64,000 nt of DNA from RDXT01 sp033765305 (GCA_033765305.1 JANRID010000036.1:1-64000), one strand, 5' to 3'; positions 24,815-33,715 are shown, numbered from the stretch's first letter. The notes: generated from the sequence alone by a model not told the origin. Made by a program: numbers and translations.

Positions 24815-26047
24815 ATGAACCTCACGCTGCTGATCGCCCGCCGCTATCTGCTGATGAAAAAATCGGTGGCCGCGATCAACGTCATCACCTGGGTATCCAT
24901 CGGCGGGATCGGCGTAGGCACTGCGGCCCTGATCCTGGTCCTGTCGGTGTTCAACGGGCTGACCCGCTTTATCGAAAACCTCTTTGCCGCCATCGACCCC
25001 GACATCAAAATCGTGGCCTCGGCGGGCCAGCACTTCGAGCACAGCGACAGCCTGCTCCTGGTGATCCGCTCCCACCCGGATGTGAGCGCCGTGACACGCA
25101 CCCTGGAGGGCCGGGTCTGGGCCCAGTATGTGGACAAGCAGGCCATTGCGACGCTGAAAGGCGTAGAGTCGGATTTTACGTCCGTCAATCCCCTGGATAC
25201 CTTCGTGTATGAGGGCAATTTTACCTTCGGCTACAAAAACGGCATTCCCCAGGCCCTCTTCGGCAGCATCGTCGCCGCACGCCTGAGCGCCGACATCGCC
25301 GACGAGACCCGCCCCATCAGCCTCTCCTACGTGCCCCAGGACGCCTCCCTCAATAACCCCGAAGAGGCGGTCAATACCGGCTATGTGCTGCCTTCGGGCT
25401 ATTTTTCCGTGCAGAAGGAATACGACGAGAAATTCATCATCGCTGATTTCAATGTCGTCCGCGACCTCTTCGAAGCCGGCGGCAGGATCTCCGCCTACGA
25501 GGTGCGCCTGAACAACCTCCGCGATGCGGATGGGGTGCAGGAGGCCCTCCAGGCACAGCTGGGGCCGGATTTCGAGGTGCTGACCTGGTACGAGCAGCAC
25601 CGCACGCTCTACCGGGTGATGAAAAACGAGAAGTACATCAGCTATCTGATCCTGGCGCTGATGCTGGCCATTGCGGCGGTGAACATCGTCGGCAGCCTCT
25701 CCATCATCGTGCTGGAGAAAACCCGCGACATTGCCGTGCTCAAGTCGCTGGGCGCCACCAGCGGCCAGATCCGGCGGATCTTCCTGCAGTCGGGGCTGCT
25801 GGTCGGCGGCATCGGAGGCGCCATCGGGGTGGTCATCGCCCTGACAGCCGCGCTGATGCAGCAGGCTTTCGGCCTGGTGCAGCTGCAGGGCGGGGAAAGC
25901 TTCCGCGTAAAGGCCTTTCCCATCGAGCTGGAATGGGCCGATTTTGTGCTCGTGTTCGCCACAGTGATGCTCATGGCGGCCATTGCCTCGGTCTATCCGG
26001 CCCGCGAGGCATCGCGGATCGGCGTGGTGCGCGGCCTGCGGCAGTGA
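24815..26047 (+). CDS. LolC/LolE-type ABC transporter permease (FtsX/MacB fold)
   Basis: A 410-residue inner-membrane permease with four helices: one near the N-terminus (about 20-45) and three in the C-terminal 130 residues (YLILALMLAIAAVNIVGSLSIIVLEKTRDIAVLKSLGA is the FtsX core). The large periplasmic domain lies between. LolC/E with LolD extracts lipoproteins from the inner membrane to LolA. The ATPase LolD is not adjacent, which is normal in Bacteroidota. The gene starts at the ATG shown here; a very long upstream frame is only a shadow of the dehydrogenase. A TATTCTTG -7-like box (24802-24809) is 5 nt before the ATG, implying a very short leader. Confidence 0.9.
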   Translation: MNLTLLIARRYLLMKKSVAAINVITWVSIGGIGVGTAALILVLSVFNGLTRFIENLFAAIDPDIKIVASAGQHFEHSDSLLLVIRSHPDVSAVTRTLEGRVWAQYVDKQAIATLKGVESDFTSVNPLDTFVYEGNFTFGYKNGIPQALFGSIVAARLSADIADETRPISLSYVPQDASLNNPEEAVNTGYVLPSGYFSVQKEYDEKFIIADFNVVRDLFEAGGRISAYEVRLNNLRDADGVQEALQAQLGPDFEVLTWYEQHRTLYRVMKNEKYISYLILALMLAIAAVNIVGSLSIIVLEKTRDIAVLKSLGATSGQIRRIFLQSGLLVGGIGGAIGVVIALTAALMQQAFGLVQLQGGESFRVKAFPIELEWADFVLVFATVMLMAAIASVYPAREASRIGVVRGLRQ

Positions 26048-28597
26048 TCAGAAGGGATAATTGATCCCGTAGCTCGGCCAGAGCCGCCGGCCTATGCTGC
26101 CCTGCGGGTACGCAAAAACCCAGCCTTTGTCCAGGTCCGGCGCGTAGAGCTGCTGCCCGATGTCGATGCGGAAGACCACATAGGAGAAATCGAAGCGCAG
26201 GCCGATGCCCGCATCCCAGCCCAGGCGCAGGTTTTCGCGCGTAAGGCCGGCGGTGGGCAGGCCCAGCTGTTCGCTGCTGCGCTTGCTGAACCAGACATTG
26301 CCTGCATCGGTGAACACGGCCAGCTCGATGTACTGCGCCACGTCGAAGCGGTACTCGGCATTCAGCTCGATCTGAAACTCGCCGCCCGGCGCAATGAGGC
26401 TGCTGAAATTGAGGTTTTCCGTGCCGCCGGGAAAATCGTCCACCCCGGTTCGGCCCGGACCCAGCGTATTGGACTGCCAGCCGCGCATGCCGTTGATGCC
26501 GCCGGCGAAGAAGCGGCTCTCCTGCGGCACCGCCGGGGTGTTGTTGTACGGCGTCGATGCGCCGATCATCCCCCGCACCACGATCTCGGTGCGCGGAGTC
26601 AGGGGAAAAAACCAGCGGGTCTCCGCCGAGGCTTTTACGTATTGCCCGTAAAAAAACCGCCCGAACAGCCGGGTATCGCTGGCACTGGTGTCCTGCCCCC
26701 GCCCGATGCCCAGCCGGTCGATGAGATAGGGCAGGTTTCCCCCCCACTCCACTGCAAACCGCGTCCAGAAGGTCGGGCTCGCACGGGTGCTGCGGTAGTT
26801 CTGCTCGGTGTAGCTGTACTGGAAACGCGAGCTGAAGCGCTCCTGGAAGTCGCGCCGGATGTTGGGCGGCAGGCCGTCCAGGCGTTTGCGGAAGTCGGCA
26901 GAGATGCTGTTTTCCGGCACGTCGATGAAGTCGGCGGCCAGGGGGGTGATCCGGCTCACCGCCCGGTCGCTGAAGGGAATATGGTTCCACTGGTAGCCGA
27001 GATTGCCCCCCACGGACAGGCGGCGGTACTCCTGGCGGTCCTCGATGCGGAAGGTGGAGCTGAGCTGGGTCAGCGGGCTGTAGCGGCTCAGGTCGCGGCG
27101 GTATTTGTCGGGCAGGAGGAACAGCAACGGCTTGGTGAACAGATACTGATGCACGCGCAGGCTGGCCTGCGCCCCGATTTCGTAGTAGAGGTTGCTGAAC
27201 TGGCTCTGGGTATTGTCGGTGGCATAGAAGCCGACGTTGCCGGAGGTGGAGAGTTCGAACTGCTCGGAGCGTCCGCGGATGTTTTTGTCGCGCACGCCGA
27301 GGGTGGCGCCCACGCCGGGCAGGTTGGTGGAGGTGAGGTCGCGGGTAAAGGCCTCTGCGCCGATCTTGACCTGATAGCGCGAGGCAAGCTGCATCTCCAC
27401 CAGCATATTTACCTCCGGCTGGGCGGAAAGCAGGCTGTCCGGGCGGTAGGTAATGAGGGTATAGCGCAGCATCCCGAGTTCCTGCAGGCGGCGGTAGGTG
27501 CGGTCGGAGCGGCTCTGCAGGTAGTCGAGGCCCTCGGTCTGGTGAATGCGCTGGGCGATGAAGTTGTAGTTGACCCGGCGCAGGGCGAGCGGATCCGCGA
27601 CAAAGGTCAGCTGGAGGGTGGAATCGAAGCGGTGGTAGGGCAGCCGCAGGCTGTCGCGCAGCGCCGGCGCCAGATCCGCTGCCCGCAGCCGCAGCGGTCC
27701 GCCGAGGCTGGAGTCCTGGCGCGCCGCCCGGACCCGGACGGTGATCTCGCCGATCTTGTAGCGCGGCGGCGTGCGCGCGACCACGATCTCGATGTCGAGC
27801 TGGCGCACGGGCCGTGCGCCCCGGGCCGCCGCCAGGCCGCCGTTGACCGTCGTATCGATGGTGAAGCTCAGCATCTCCGGCGTCAGGGAATAAAAGCCCG
27901 AATTGCGCAGCGCCTGATAGCCCCGCGCCCGCTCCTGCCCGATGAGATCCTGATTGTAGCGCTCGCCCGGCTTGAGGAGGCAATTGCTCATCCGGTAGGC
28001 GCTGCGCAGGTGGGCCGTATGCTCGGTGCTGTCGCCGATGCGCAGGCTCACCTGGCGGATGGTATACGCTACGCCTTCCTGGATCAGGAAGCTCACGCGG
28101 GCCTTCTGCTTGGGCCTGCCGCTGAGCAGATGCCGCAGCGTATCGATTTCATAGGAAACCTGCGGATGAAAAAAGCCGCGCGAAACGGCAAAGCTGTGCA
28201 GATTCTGCCGGTCGCGGTCGAGCTGCTCCTCGTCGAGCAGCTCGGGCGGATCGCCCAGGCCGTATTTGAGCCAGCGCACGCTGCGCTGGACCAGGCCGCG
28301 CACCTCGTCATCGGGGCCGATGGGGTCGCGCTTGCGGATCAGCAGCCGCTCGGCGGTGACGCCGGTGTTGTGCACGTGCAGCGAAAACTTGGGCACAATC
28401 AGCCGCCGGTTGGGCCGGGTGCGGACCACGTAGCCCAGCTCGGAGCTGCTGAGGGCCTCGGCGCCCCGGTAGCGGGGATACGACTTGATGAGGTACTCGT
28501 CCGGGCCGAGGTGCCGGGTGGCTTTGCAGCCTGCAAAGGCGAATGCCAGCAGGAGCGCGCCGGACCAGAACCAGGAATTATGTAGTTTTGCCTGCAT
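26048..28597 (-). CDS. Outer-membrane assembly lipoprotein TamL (BamA/Omp85 family)
   Basis: An 849-residue lipoprotein barrel. Signal peptide MQAKLHNSWFWSGALLLAFAFAGC, then the TamL-typical CKATRHLGPDEYLIK start; POTRA-like domains follow (residues about 60-400; RQVSLRIGD..., YKIGEITVRVR, LRLPYHRFD); the C-terminal 450 residues are the Omp85 surface-antigen barrel (RFFAGGINGMRGWQSNTLGPG is the loop-6 VRGF/Y-like motif; the last residue is Phe). TamL pairs with TamB in Bacteroidota to place proteins into the outer membrane. The start codon overlaps, head to head, the start codon of the methyltransferase gene (CATG), and a perfect -7 box lies 18-25 nt upstream. Confidence 0.93.
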   Translation of the reverse strand: MQAKLHNSWFWSGALLLAFAFAGCKATRHLGPDEYLIKSYPRYRGAEALSSSELGYVVRTRPNRRLIVPKFSLHVHNTGVTAERLLIRKRDPIGPDDEVRGLVQRSVRWLKYGLGDPPELLDEEQLDRDRQNLHSFAVSRGFFHPQVSYEIDTLRHLLSGRPKQKARVSFLIQEGVAYTIRQVSLRIGDSTEHTAHLRSAYRMSNCLLKPGERYNQDLIGQERARGYQALRNSGFYSLTPEMLSFTIDTTVNGGLAAARGARPVRQLDIEIVVARTPPRYKIGEITVRVRAARQDSSLGGPLRLRAADLAPALRDSLRLPYHRFDSTLQLTFVADPLALRRVNYNFIAQRIHQTEGLDYLQSRSDRTYRRLQELGMLRYTLITYRPDSLLSAQPEVNMLVEMQLASRYQVKIGAEAFTRDLTSTNLPGVGATLGVRDKNIRGRSEQFELSTSGNVGFYATDNTQSQFSNLYYEIGAQASLRVHQYLFTKPLLFLLPDKYRRDLSRYSPLTQLSSTFRIEDRQEYRRLSVGGNLGYQWNHIPFSDRAVSRITPLAADFIDVPENSISADFRKRLDGLPPNIRRDFQERFSSRFQYSYTEQNYRSTRASPTFWTRFAVEWGGNLPYLIDRLGIGRGQDTSASDTRLFGRFFYGQYVKASAETRWFFPLTPRTEIVVRGMIGASTPYNNTPAVPQESRFFAGGINGMRGWQSNTLGPGRTGVDDFPGGTENLNFSSLIAPGGEFQIELNAEYRFDVAQYIELAVFTDAGNVWFSKRSSEQLGLPTAGLTRENLRLGWDAGIGLRFDFSYVVFRIDIGQQLYAPDLDKGWVFAYPQGSIGRRLWPSYGINYPF

Positions 28598-28622
28598 GCA
28601 CGCGCTTTCCAAAGCAAAGTTA
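28583..28622. promoter_or_regulatory. Interlocked divergent promoters of TamL and SpoU genes
   Basis: On the plus strand TAGTTTTG (28583-28590) is a perfect TAnnTTTG box 5 nt before the methyltransferase ATG at 28596. On the minus strand TAACTTTG (28622-28615) is a perfect box 17 nt before the TamL ATG at 28597. Each box lies within the other gene's coding sequence. Confidence 0.65.
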
Positions 28623-29423
28623 ACACATTTCGCCGCCCTCACCCAGAAAAAGTACCGCCGGGAGCGGGGGAGCTTTCTGGTGGAGGGGCGTAAAATGGTG
28701 CAGGAGGCCCTGCAGTCGGGCTGGCCCGTGGAGGCGGTGATCGTCTCGCCGGAGGCCGCCGGATGGATAACAGACAGCGGCGGCGCGGAAGTGTTGCAGG
28801 CGGCGCCGGAGCAGTGGCGCCACCTGACGGATCAGCCCCATCCGGAGGGCATCATGGCGGTGCTGCGCCTGCCGGCGGAGCACACCGCGGAGCCGCAGGC
28901 GCTGGCCAGCCTGCCGCCGGGGCCGGGCCTGCTGCTGGAGGCGGTCCAGGACCCCGGCAATCTGGGGGCGATGCTGCGCATCGCAGACTGGTTCGGCCTG
29001 CAGGAGGTGATCTGCTCGCCGGGCTGCGCCGAGGTCTTCGGCGCGCGGGCGCTCCGGGGCAGCATGGGCGCGGTCTTCCGCGTGCGGGTACGCTACGCCG
29101 CCGACTGGGACGCGCTTGTGCCGGCCCATCAGGACCGCATCTGGGCCGCCGACCTCGGCGGCACGACCCTCGAAGCCGTCCGCTGGCAGCCCGGCGACTG
29201 GCTGCTCATCGGCAACGAGGCCCGCGGCCTCTCCGAAGCGCTCCGCGCCCTGCCCGGCCTGCGCCGGGTGACCATCCCCCGCCTGGGCCGGACGGAGTCG
29301 CTCAATGCCGCGGTGGCAGCAGGGATTCTGGTGTGGGAAATGCGGGGACGGCAGCCAGCAGATGCCCGGAATCGGGAGAATCCCGCAGGCACGGCGGAGC
29401 CCGGCGTTGCGAATTCCGGCTAA
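28596..29423 (+). CDS. SpoU/TrmH family RNA 2'-O-methyltransferase
   Basis: A 275-residue SPOUT-fold SAM-dependent methyltransferase. The N-terminal substrate-binding part starts MHALSKAKLTHFAALTQKKYRRERGSFLVEGRKMVQEAL, typical of TrmH/RlmB-like enzymes. The three catalytic motifs are present: motif 1 EAVQDPGNLGAMLRIADWFG, motif 2 LLIGNEARGLSEAL, motif 3 VTIPRLGRTESLNAAVAAGILVWE. It methylates ribose 2'-OH in rRNA or tRNA; the target is unknown. The start is taken at the ATG following a TAGTTTTG box, so the mRNA would have almost no leader. The last 30 residues are a polar extension past the fold. Confidence 0.93.
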   Translation: MHALSKAKLTHFAALTQKKYRRERGSFLVEGRKMVQEALQSGWPVEAVIVSPEAAGWITDSGGAEVLQAAPEQWRHLTDQPHPEGIMAVLRLPAEHTAEPQALASLPPGPGLLLEAVQDPGNLGAMLRIADWFGLQEVICSPGCAEVFGARALRGSMGAVFRVRVRYAADWDALVPAHQDRIWAADLGGTTLEAVRWQPGDWLLIGNEARGLSEALRALPGLRRVTIPRLGRTESLNAAVAAGILVWEMRGRQPADARNRENPAGTAEPGVANSG

Positions 29424-29486
29424 ACTTCCGTACCTTACCATGATCCGGCGGGCTGCCCGGCGGATTCATCCCACTTCCCGTTGCCT

Positions 29487-32168
29487 ATGAGACCCGCATT
29501 CCTGCTGCTGATGCTGGGCTTCCGCCTGCTGGGCGCCCAGACGTTTGCTGAATTTCCGCCGCTGCCGCCCTTTCAGGCCGGAACGCCCGTATTCGCAGAT
29601 GCCGACGGCGACGGCCGTCCTGAGCTGTTCGTCTCCGGCATCGGCTGCACCCGCTACCTCCATGCCGGCCAGGGCGATTTTGTGCCGGCAGCAGTGCCGC
29701 CCTTCGCCGGCATGGCGTTCTTCGACTGCCTGGTCTTTGCAGACGCCGATGGCGATGGCGATGCCGATGCATTTGCCGCCGGCGCCGACAGCGTCTACAC
29801 GCCCCTGGCCCGCCTGTATCTCAACGACGGCCACGGCCAGTTTGCAGCCCTCGCAGGCGCGCCCTTCGCAGGCGTGCGCGAGGGGCAGGCTGCCTTTCAG
29901 GATGCGGACGGCGACGGCGACCCCGATGTGTTTCTGTCCGGCGTGACGGCTGCTTTCCAGCAGATTACCCGCCTGTATCTCAACAGCGGCACGGGACAGT
30001 TTACGGAGCAGGCCGGCACGCCCTTTGCCGGCGTGGAGCGCGCTGCCTTCCGCTTTCCGGATGCGGATCTCGACGGCGATCCCGATCTGCTGCTCGCAGG
30101 CATCAGCCAGGGAACGCCCATCGTGCGTCTCTACCTCAACAGCGGCACGGGCACCTTCGCCGAACAGGCCGGCACGCCCTTCCAGGGCTTCACCTCCGGC
30201 TCGATCTGGGCCGAAGATGCCGACGGCGACGGCGATCCGGAGGTCTTTATCTCCGGAACCCGGCCGGAAGGCCCCTTTTCGGCCTACTACCTGAACAGCG
30301 GCGCGGGCACTTTCACCGAACAGACCGGCACGCCCTTCCTGCCGCTGGCTGCCGGCTCCTTTACGCTGGCCGATGCGGACGGCGACGGCGACCCTGATGT
30401 GCTCCAAACCGGGGAAGATGGCTTCAGCGTTCCCCGCACCCAGCTCTGCCTCAACAACGGCCAGGGCCAGTTTGCCGTGCAGGCTTCCGCAGCTTTTGAA
30501 GGCGTCCGGCGCAGCGCCGCCCGCTTTGCGGATCTGAACGGCGACGGCAGCCCGGACCTGATCCTGACAGGCAAAAACGGCCTGGGGCATACCGTCGCGA
30601 AGGTGTACCTCAACGGCGGGCAGGGGCAGTTCGCCGAATCTGCCGGGCCGCCCCTCGCCGGCTTTCTGGGCGAACCGCTCACCGCCGATGCCGACGGCGA
30701 CGGCGATTCCGATCTGCTGCTCATCGGGCTTGATTATCAGGATGCTCCGGGCTCGGATCTGTACCTCAACGACGGCCAGGGCCAGTTCTCCGGGCGCTGG
30801 CGCCGGATGTTTCCGGGCATCCTGGACGGCGCGGCAGCCATTGCCGATGTGGATCTGGACGGCGATGCCGATATCCTGCTTGCAGGCGACAGCCGCCCCG
30901 AGGCCCTTGCGAAGCTCTACCTCAACGACGGCCAGGGCCGCTATGCCGAGCAGCCCAGCACGCCGTTCGGGATGGCGGTGCGCGGCGCCGCCGTATTTGC
31001 CGATGCGGACGGCGACGGTGATCCCGATCTGCTGCTCACCGGGCACCAGACCGACGGCACGCAGCTGTTTCTCAACAGCGGCCAGGGCCAGTTTGCGGCG
31101 CAGCCGGGCTCGCCTTTCACCGGCGTCTCGTACAGCTCGGCGGCAGTGGCCGATGCGGACGGCGACGGCGATGCGGATGTGCTGATCGCCGGCTACGGCC
31201 AGCAGGCGCCGGTTGCGGAGCTGTACCTCAACAATGGCCAGGGGCAGTTCGCGCTGCAGGCCGGCACCCCGTTTGCCGGCGTGTACGAAGGCTCGGCCGC
31301 CTTTGCGGATGTGGACGGAGACAGCGATCCCGATCTGCTGCTGACGGGTACGAATGCGCAAGGCCAGCCCGTATCCCGCCTGTATGTCAACCAGGGCGCC
31401 GGCGGCTTTGCGCTGGCGGCCGGCACGCCCTTTCCGGGCGTCCGGCAGAGTGCCTCGGCCTTTGCAGACGTGGACGGCGACGGCGATGCCGATCTGCTCC
31501 TCGCCGGCGTGACGGCCGCAGGCAGCGCGGTGACGCGCCTCTACCTCAACGGCGGGCAGGGCAGCTTCGCCGAAGCGCCGGGCAGCTCCTTTCCGGGTGT
31601 CCGGAGCGGTGCCATCGCCTTTGCCGATGCGGACCTCGACGGCGACGCGGACCTGCTGCTCGCCGGATTCCGGAGCGGACCGCCGGCCTATCTGGCTGCG
31701 CTGTACCTCAACGACGGCCAGGGCGTCTTTACCGAACTGGCCGGCACGCCCTTCCGGGGCGTGGAGCGCGGGGCAGCGGCCTGGGCCGATGCCAATGGCG
31801 ACGGCGCGCCCGATCTGCTCCTCGCCGGGCTGGATGCCGCCGGGTTCCGCTCGGCGCGCCTGTACCTCAACCGCACCCGCACGCTTTCGATCGGCGGCGG
31901 CCCGGCGCAGCCGGCCTTTGCCTTCAGTCTCTTCCCCAATCCGGCGCCGGAAGGCCATGCCGTGCTGCGCTTCAGCCTGGAGCAGGGCGGCTCCGTCGGG
32001 ACGGAGGTGTACGACCTGGCCGGGCGCCTGCTGCGCCGCAGCACACACTCGCTGCCGGCCGGCCGGCATGAGCTGCCGCTGGAGCTTGCGGGATACGGTC
32101 CGGGCGCCTATCTCGTCCGGATTCAGGCCGGCGCGCGCACGGGTAGCCGGACGCTGCTGCTGCGCTGA
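29487..32168 (+). CDS. Large T9SS-secreted FG-GAP/VCBS calcium-repeat protein
   Basis: An 893-residue secreted protein. Signal peptide MRPAFLLLMLGFRLLGA; then about 15 tandem units of roughly 55 residues, each with a Ca2+-binding D-x-D/N-G-D-x-x-D loop (for example FADADGDGDPDLLLTG) followed by the strand pair LYLNDGQGQFAEQAGTPFAGV. This is the FG-GAP/VCBS seven-bladed-propeller repeat, so about two propellers. The end (FSLFPNPAPEGHAVLRF ... LGPGAYLVRIQ-like) is a type A T9SS sorting domain. Likely a surface or secreted adhesin-like protein. Repeat nucleotide identity is high in places. Start at the ATG at the signal peptide; a TTG lies two codons upstream. The antisense frame here is a shadow. 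Confidence 0.92.
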   Translation: MRPAFLLLMLGFRLLGAQTFAEFPPLPPFQAGTPVFADADGDGRPELFVSGIGCTRYLHAGQGDFVPAAVPPFAGMAFFDCLVFADADGDGDADAFAAGADSVYTPLARLYLNDGHGQFAALAGAPFAGVREGQAAFQDADGDGDPDVFLSGVTAAFQQITRLYLNSGTGQFTEQAGTPFAGVERAAFRFPDADLDGDPDLLLAGISQGTPIVRLYLNSGTGTFAEQAGTPFQGFTSGSIWAEDADGDGDPEVFISGTRPEGPFSAYYLNSGAGTFTEQTGTPFLPLAAGSFTLADADGDGDPDVLQTGEDGFSVPRTQLCLNNGQGQFAVQASAAFEGVRRSAARFADLNGDGSPDLILTGKNGLGHTVAKVYLNGGQGQFAESAGPPLAGFLGEPLTADADGDGDSDLLLIGLDYQDAPGSDLYLNDGQGQFSGRWRRMFPGILDGAAAIADVDLDGDADILLAGDSRPEALAKLYLNDGQGRYAEQPSTPFGMAVRGAAVFADADGDGDPDLLLTGHQTDGTQLFLNSGQGQFAAQPGSPFTGVSYSSAAVADADGDGDADVLIAGYGQQAPVAELYLNNGQGQFALQAGTPFAGVYEGSAAFADVDGDSDPDLLLTGTNAQGQPVSRLYVNQGAGGFALAAGTPFPGVRQSASAFADVDGDGDADLLLAGVTAAGSAVTRLYLNGGQGSFAEAPGSSFPGVRSGAIAFADADLDGDADLLLAGFRSGPPAYLAALYLNDGQGVFTELAGTPFRGVERGAAAWADANGDGAPDLLLAGLDAAGFRSARLYLNRTRTLSIGGGPAQPAFAFSLFPNPAPEGHAVLRFSLEQGGSVGTEVYDLAGRLLRRSTHSLPAGRHELPLELAGYGPGAYLVRIQAGARTGSRTLLLR

Positions 32169-32186
32169 GGCTGCGGGGGGATTGTC

Positions 32187-32218
32187 TTGACAGGAAGCAG
32201 GAAAGAAGCCTATATTAC
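32187..32218 (+). promoter_or_regulatory. Candidate promoter of the Arr gene
   Basis: TTG at 32187-32189, 21 nt, then TATATTAC at 32211-32218. It matches the house pattern and implies a leader of over 100 nt before the ATG at 32337. Confidence 0.5.
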
Positions 32219-32336
32219 AAGCAAGTGCCTACAGGCATGGTGTGAGAGATGTAACACCCAATGATGCATATACGGTGCCAGCTAGCGTTGTAAAAGACTG
32301 GCCACCCCAAACAAATGGCCTTTACAGCAGCAACTG

Positions 32337-32840
32337 ATGGAAACACAGCAGAACAAACCTGAAGGTAAGGCAAACGAGTCAGGGGCAACGCCTTTTGCTC
32401 AAACCTATTTTCACGGAACCAAGGCGGACCTGAAAGTTGGCGACTTAATTGAAGCTGGCTACAGCTCGAACTACGGGAAACAAAAAAATGCTACATACAT
32501 TTTCCTGACGGCGACGTTAGACGCCGCAATTTGGGGCGCAGAACTTGCATTCGGGGAAGGCCGCGAACGAATCTATCTGGTTGAACCAACAGGCGAAATG
32601 GAGGATGATCCCGACCTGACCGACAAAAGATTCCCTGGCAATCCGACAAAATCCTATCGTTCGACAAAACCATTTAAAGTGGTCGGAGAGGTTACTGTCT
32701 GGCAAGGGCATCCAAGAGAACAGGTCAGCAAGATGAAAGACCACCTTGAACAATTAACAAAACAAGGCATCAGCTCTCTAAACGACTCATCCGGGGACGA
32801 CAACGCATTTCCAATGAAAGAATGGCCTGCTAACCTTTAG
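32337..32840 (+). CDS. arr: Rifamycin ADP-ribosyltransferase (Arr family)
   Basis: A 167-residue protein matching Arr enzymes through most of its length: FAQTYFHGTKADLKVGDLIEAGYSSNY (family FYHGTKA-L--GDLL--G), IFLTATLDAAIWGAELAFGEGRERIYLVEPTGEMEDDPDLTDKRFPGNPTKSYRSTKPFKVVGEVTVWQGHP. Arr uses NAD+ to ADP-ribosylate rifamycins and inactivate them. The N-terminal HGTKA histidine and the VEPTGxxEDDP stretch are intact, so activity is plausible. Relative to the best-known Arr (about 140-150 residues) there are short extra polar segments at both ends (about 20 and 20 residues). Base composition is lower in GC than its neighbours, suggesting later acquisition. Start ATG has no strong RBS; an upstream start is not available in frame. 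Confidence 0.88.
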   Translation: METQQNKPEGKANESGATPFAQTYFHGTKADLKVGDLIEAGYSSNYGKQKNATYIFLTATLDAAIWGAELAFGEGRERIYLVEPTGEMEDDPDLTDKRFPGNPTKSYRSTKPFKVVGEVTVWQGHPREQVSKMKDHLEQLTKQGISSLNDSSGDDNAFPMKEWPANL

Positions 32841-32929
32841 GTACTCCCCCGGCACGGCACCAAAGCCCTGTAGCCCGCCTCCCCCTCCCCTCCGACCGCA
32901 AACCCATTTTTAAATTTACGCAATAAATA

Positions 32930-32963
32930 TTTGTCGTTTATCAATAAAAATTTACTACCTTTA
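32930..32963 (+). promoter_or_regulatory. Candidate promoter of the DUF2975/XRE operon
   Basis: TTTG at 32930-32933 and TACCTTTA at 32956-32963 with 22 nt between, in an AT-rich pocket (TATTTGTCGTTTATC...) unlike the flanks. It lies 30 nt before the ATG at 32993. Confidence 0.45.
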
Positions 32964-32992
32964 CAGAGTAGTTCAACCTATCTCCAAACCGC

Positions 32993-33472
32993 ATGAGAAG
33001 GGCTTCAACCCTATTTCTGCAGGGGGCCGTGGTGCTGGCGGGCATCGCAGCCCTTGCCATGCTGATCCGGTTTCCGCTGACCGAGGGGCGGGCCGCCGGC
33101 CTGGACCTGTTCCGGATCTATGCCGACCCGTTCATCCTGTATGCGTATGCCGCATCCGCCGCCTGGTTTATCGGGCTCTCCCAGGCCTTCCGGCTGCTGG
33201 GCTATATCAGGCGGAACCAGGTATTCTCCCCGGCCTCCGTCAGGGCCCTGAAGGCCATCAGGCTCTGCGCGGTTGTGCTGGCCCTGGCCATCGGGCTGGC
33301 AGGCGTGTATATCCGGTTCTTCCACCCGGCCGACGACGACCCTGCGGGCTTTCTCGCCGTGTGCACCGTCATCACCTTCGCCACGGCCGCAGCGGCGGCA
33401 GCGGCGGCGATCGGCGAGCGAATCCTGCAGCATGCGATCGACCTGAAATCCGAAAACGACCTAACCATCTGA
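32993..33472 (+). CDS. DUF2975 membrane protein
   Basis: A 159-residue inner-membrane protein with four hydrophobic helices (about residues 8-24, 42-66, 84-104, 118-139). Helix pattern, length and the following XRE gene 3 nt downstream match the DUF2975/YozG-type pair widespread in bacteria, in which the small regulator is believed to control its own operon. The Ala-rich fourth helix (ATAAAAAAAAIGER) is unusually long. Role unknown. Confidence 0.75.
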   Translation: MRRASTLFLQGAVVLAGIAALAMLIRFPLTEGRAAGLDLFRIYADPFILYAYAASAAWFIGLSQAFRLLGYIRRNQVFSPASVRALKAIRLCAVVLALAIGLAGVYIRFFHPADDDPAGFLAVCTVITFATAAAAAAAAIGERILQHAIDLKSENDLTI

Positions 33473-33475
33473 GCC

Positions 33476-33715
33476 ATGCCCATCGTTGTACACCTGGATG
33501 TGATGATGGCCCGGAGAAAAATGTCGCTGAACGAGCTCTCGGAAAAGGTTGGGCTGACCCTGTCCAATCTGTCCATTCTCAAGACCGGCAAGGCCAGGGC
33601 CATCCGCTTCAGCACCCTGGAGGCCATCTGCCAGGCATTGGACTGCCAGCCGGGCGATATTCTGGCGTATGTCCATGACCAGACGCAGCACAGCGGGCCG
33701 CTCACGCGGGCCTAG
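33476..33715 (+). CDS. XRE-family helix-turn-helix regulator (YozG-like)
   Basis: A 79-residue cytosolic DNA-binding protein. The HTH_3/HTH_26-type domain reads MSLNELSEKVGLTLSNLSILKTGKARAIRFSTLEAICQALDCQPGDILAYV, matching the YozG family that accompanies DUF2975. It lies 3 nt after the membrane-protein gene and is surely cotranscribed, and probably regulates it. Confidence 0.9.
   Translation: MPIVVHLDVMMARRKMSLNELSEKVGLTLSNLSILKTGKARAIRFSTLEAICQALDCQPGDILAYVHDQTQHSGPLTRA

Noticed and set aside
29560..31900. Possible CRISPR array or satellite from the regular ~165-bp periodicity
   Set aside because: The period encodes in-frame Ca2+-binding protein repeats; there are no short identical repeats separated by unique spacers.
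29466..32069. Long open frame (867 codons) antisense to the FG-GAP repeat protein
   Set aside because: Follows from GC-rich codon periodicity and the repeats; its sequence is R/G/A-rich with no domain, and the plus-strand gene has a signal peptide, Ca2+ loops and a T9SS domain.
32250..32336. Weak attC-like stretch before the Arr gene (GTAACACC...GGTG...GTTG)
   Set aside because: Only 4-6 bp of pairing and non-matching core boxes; not better than chance.
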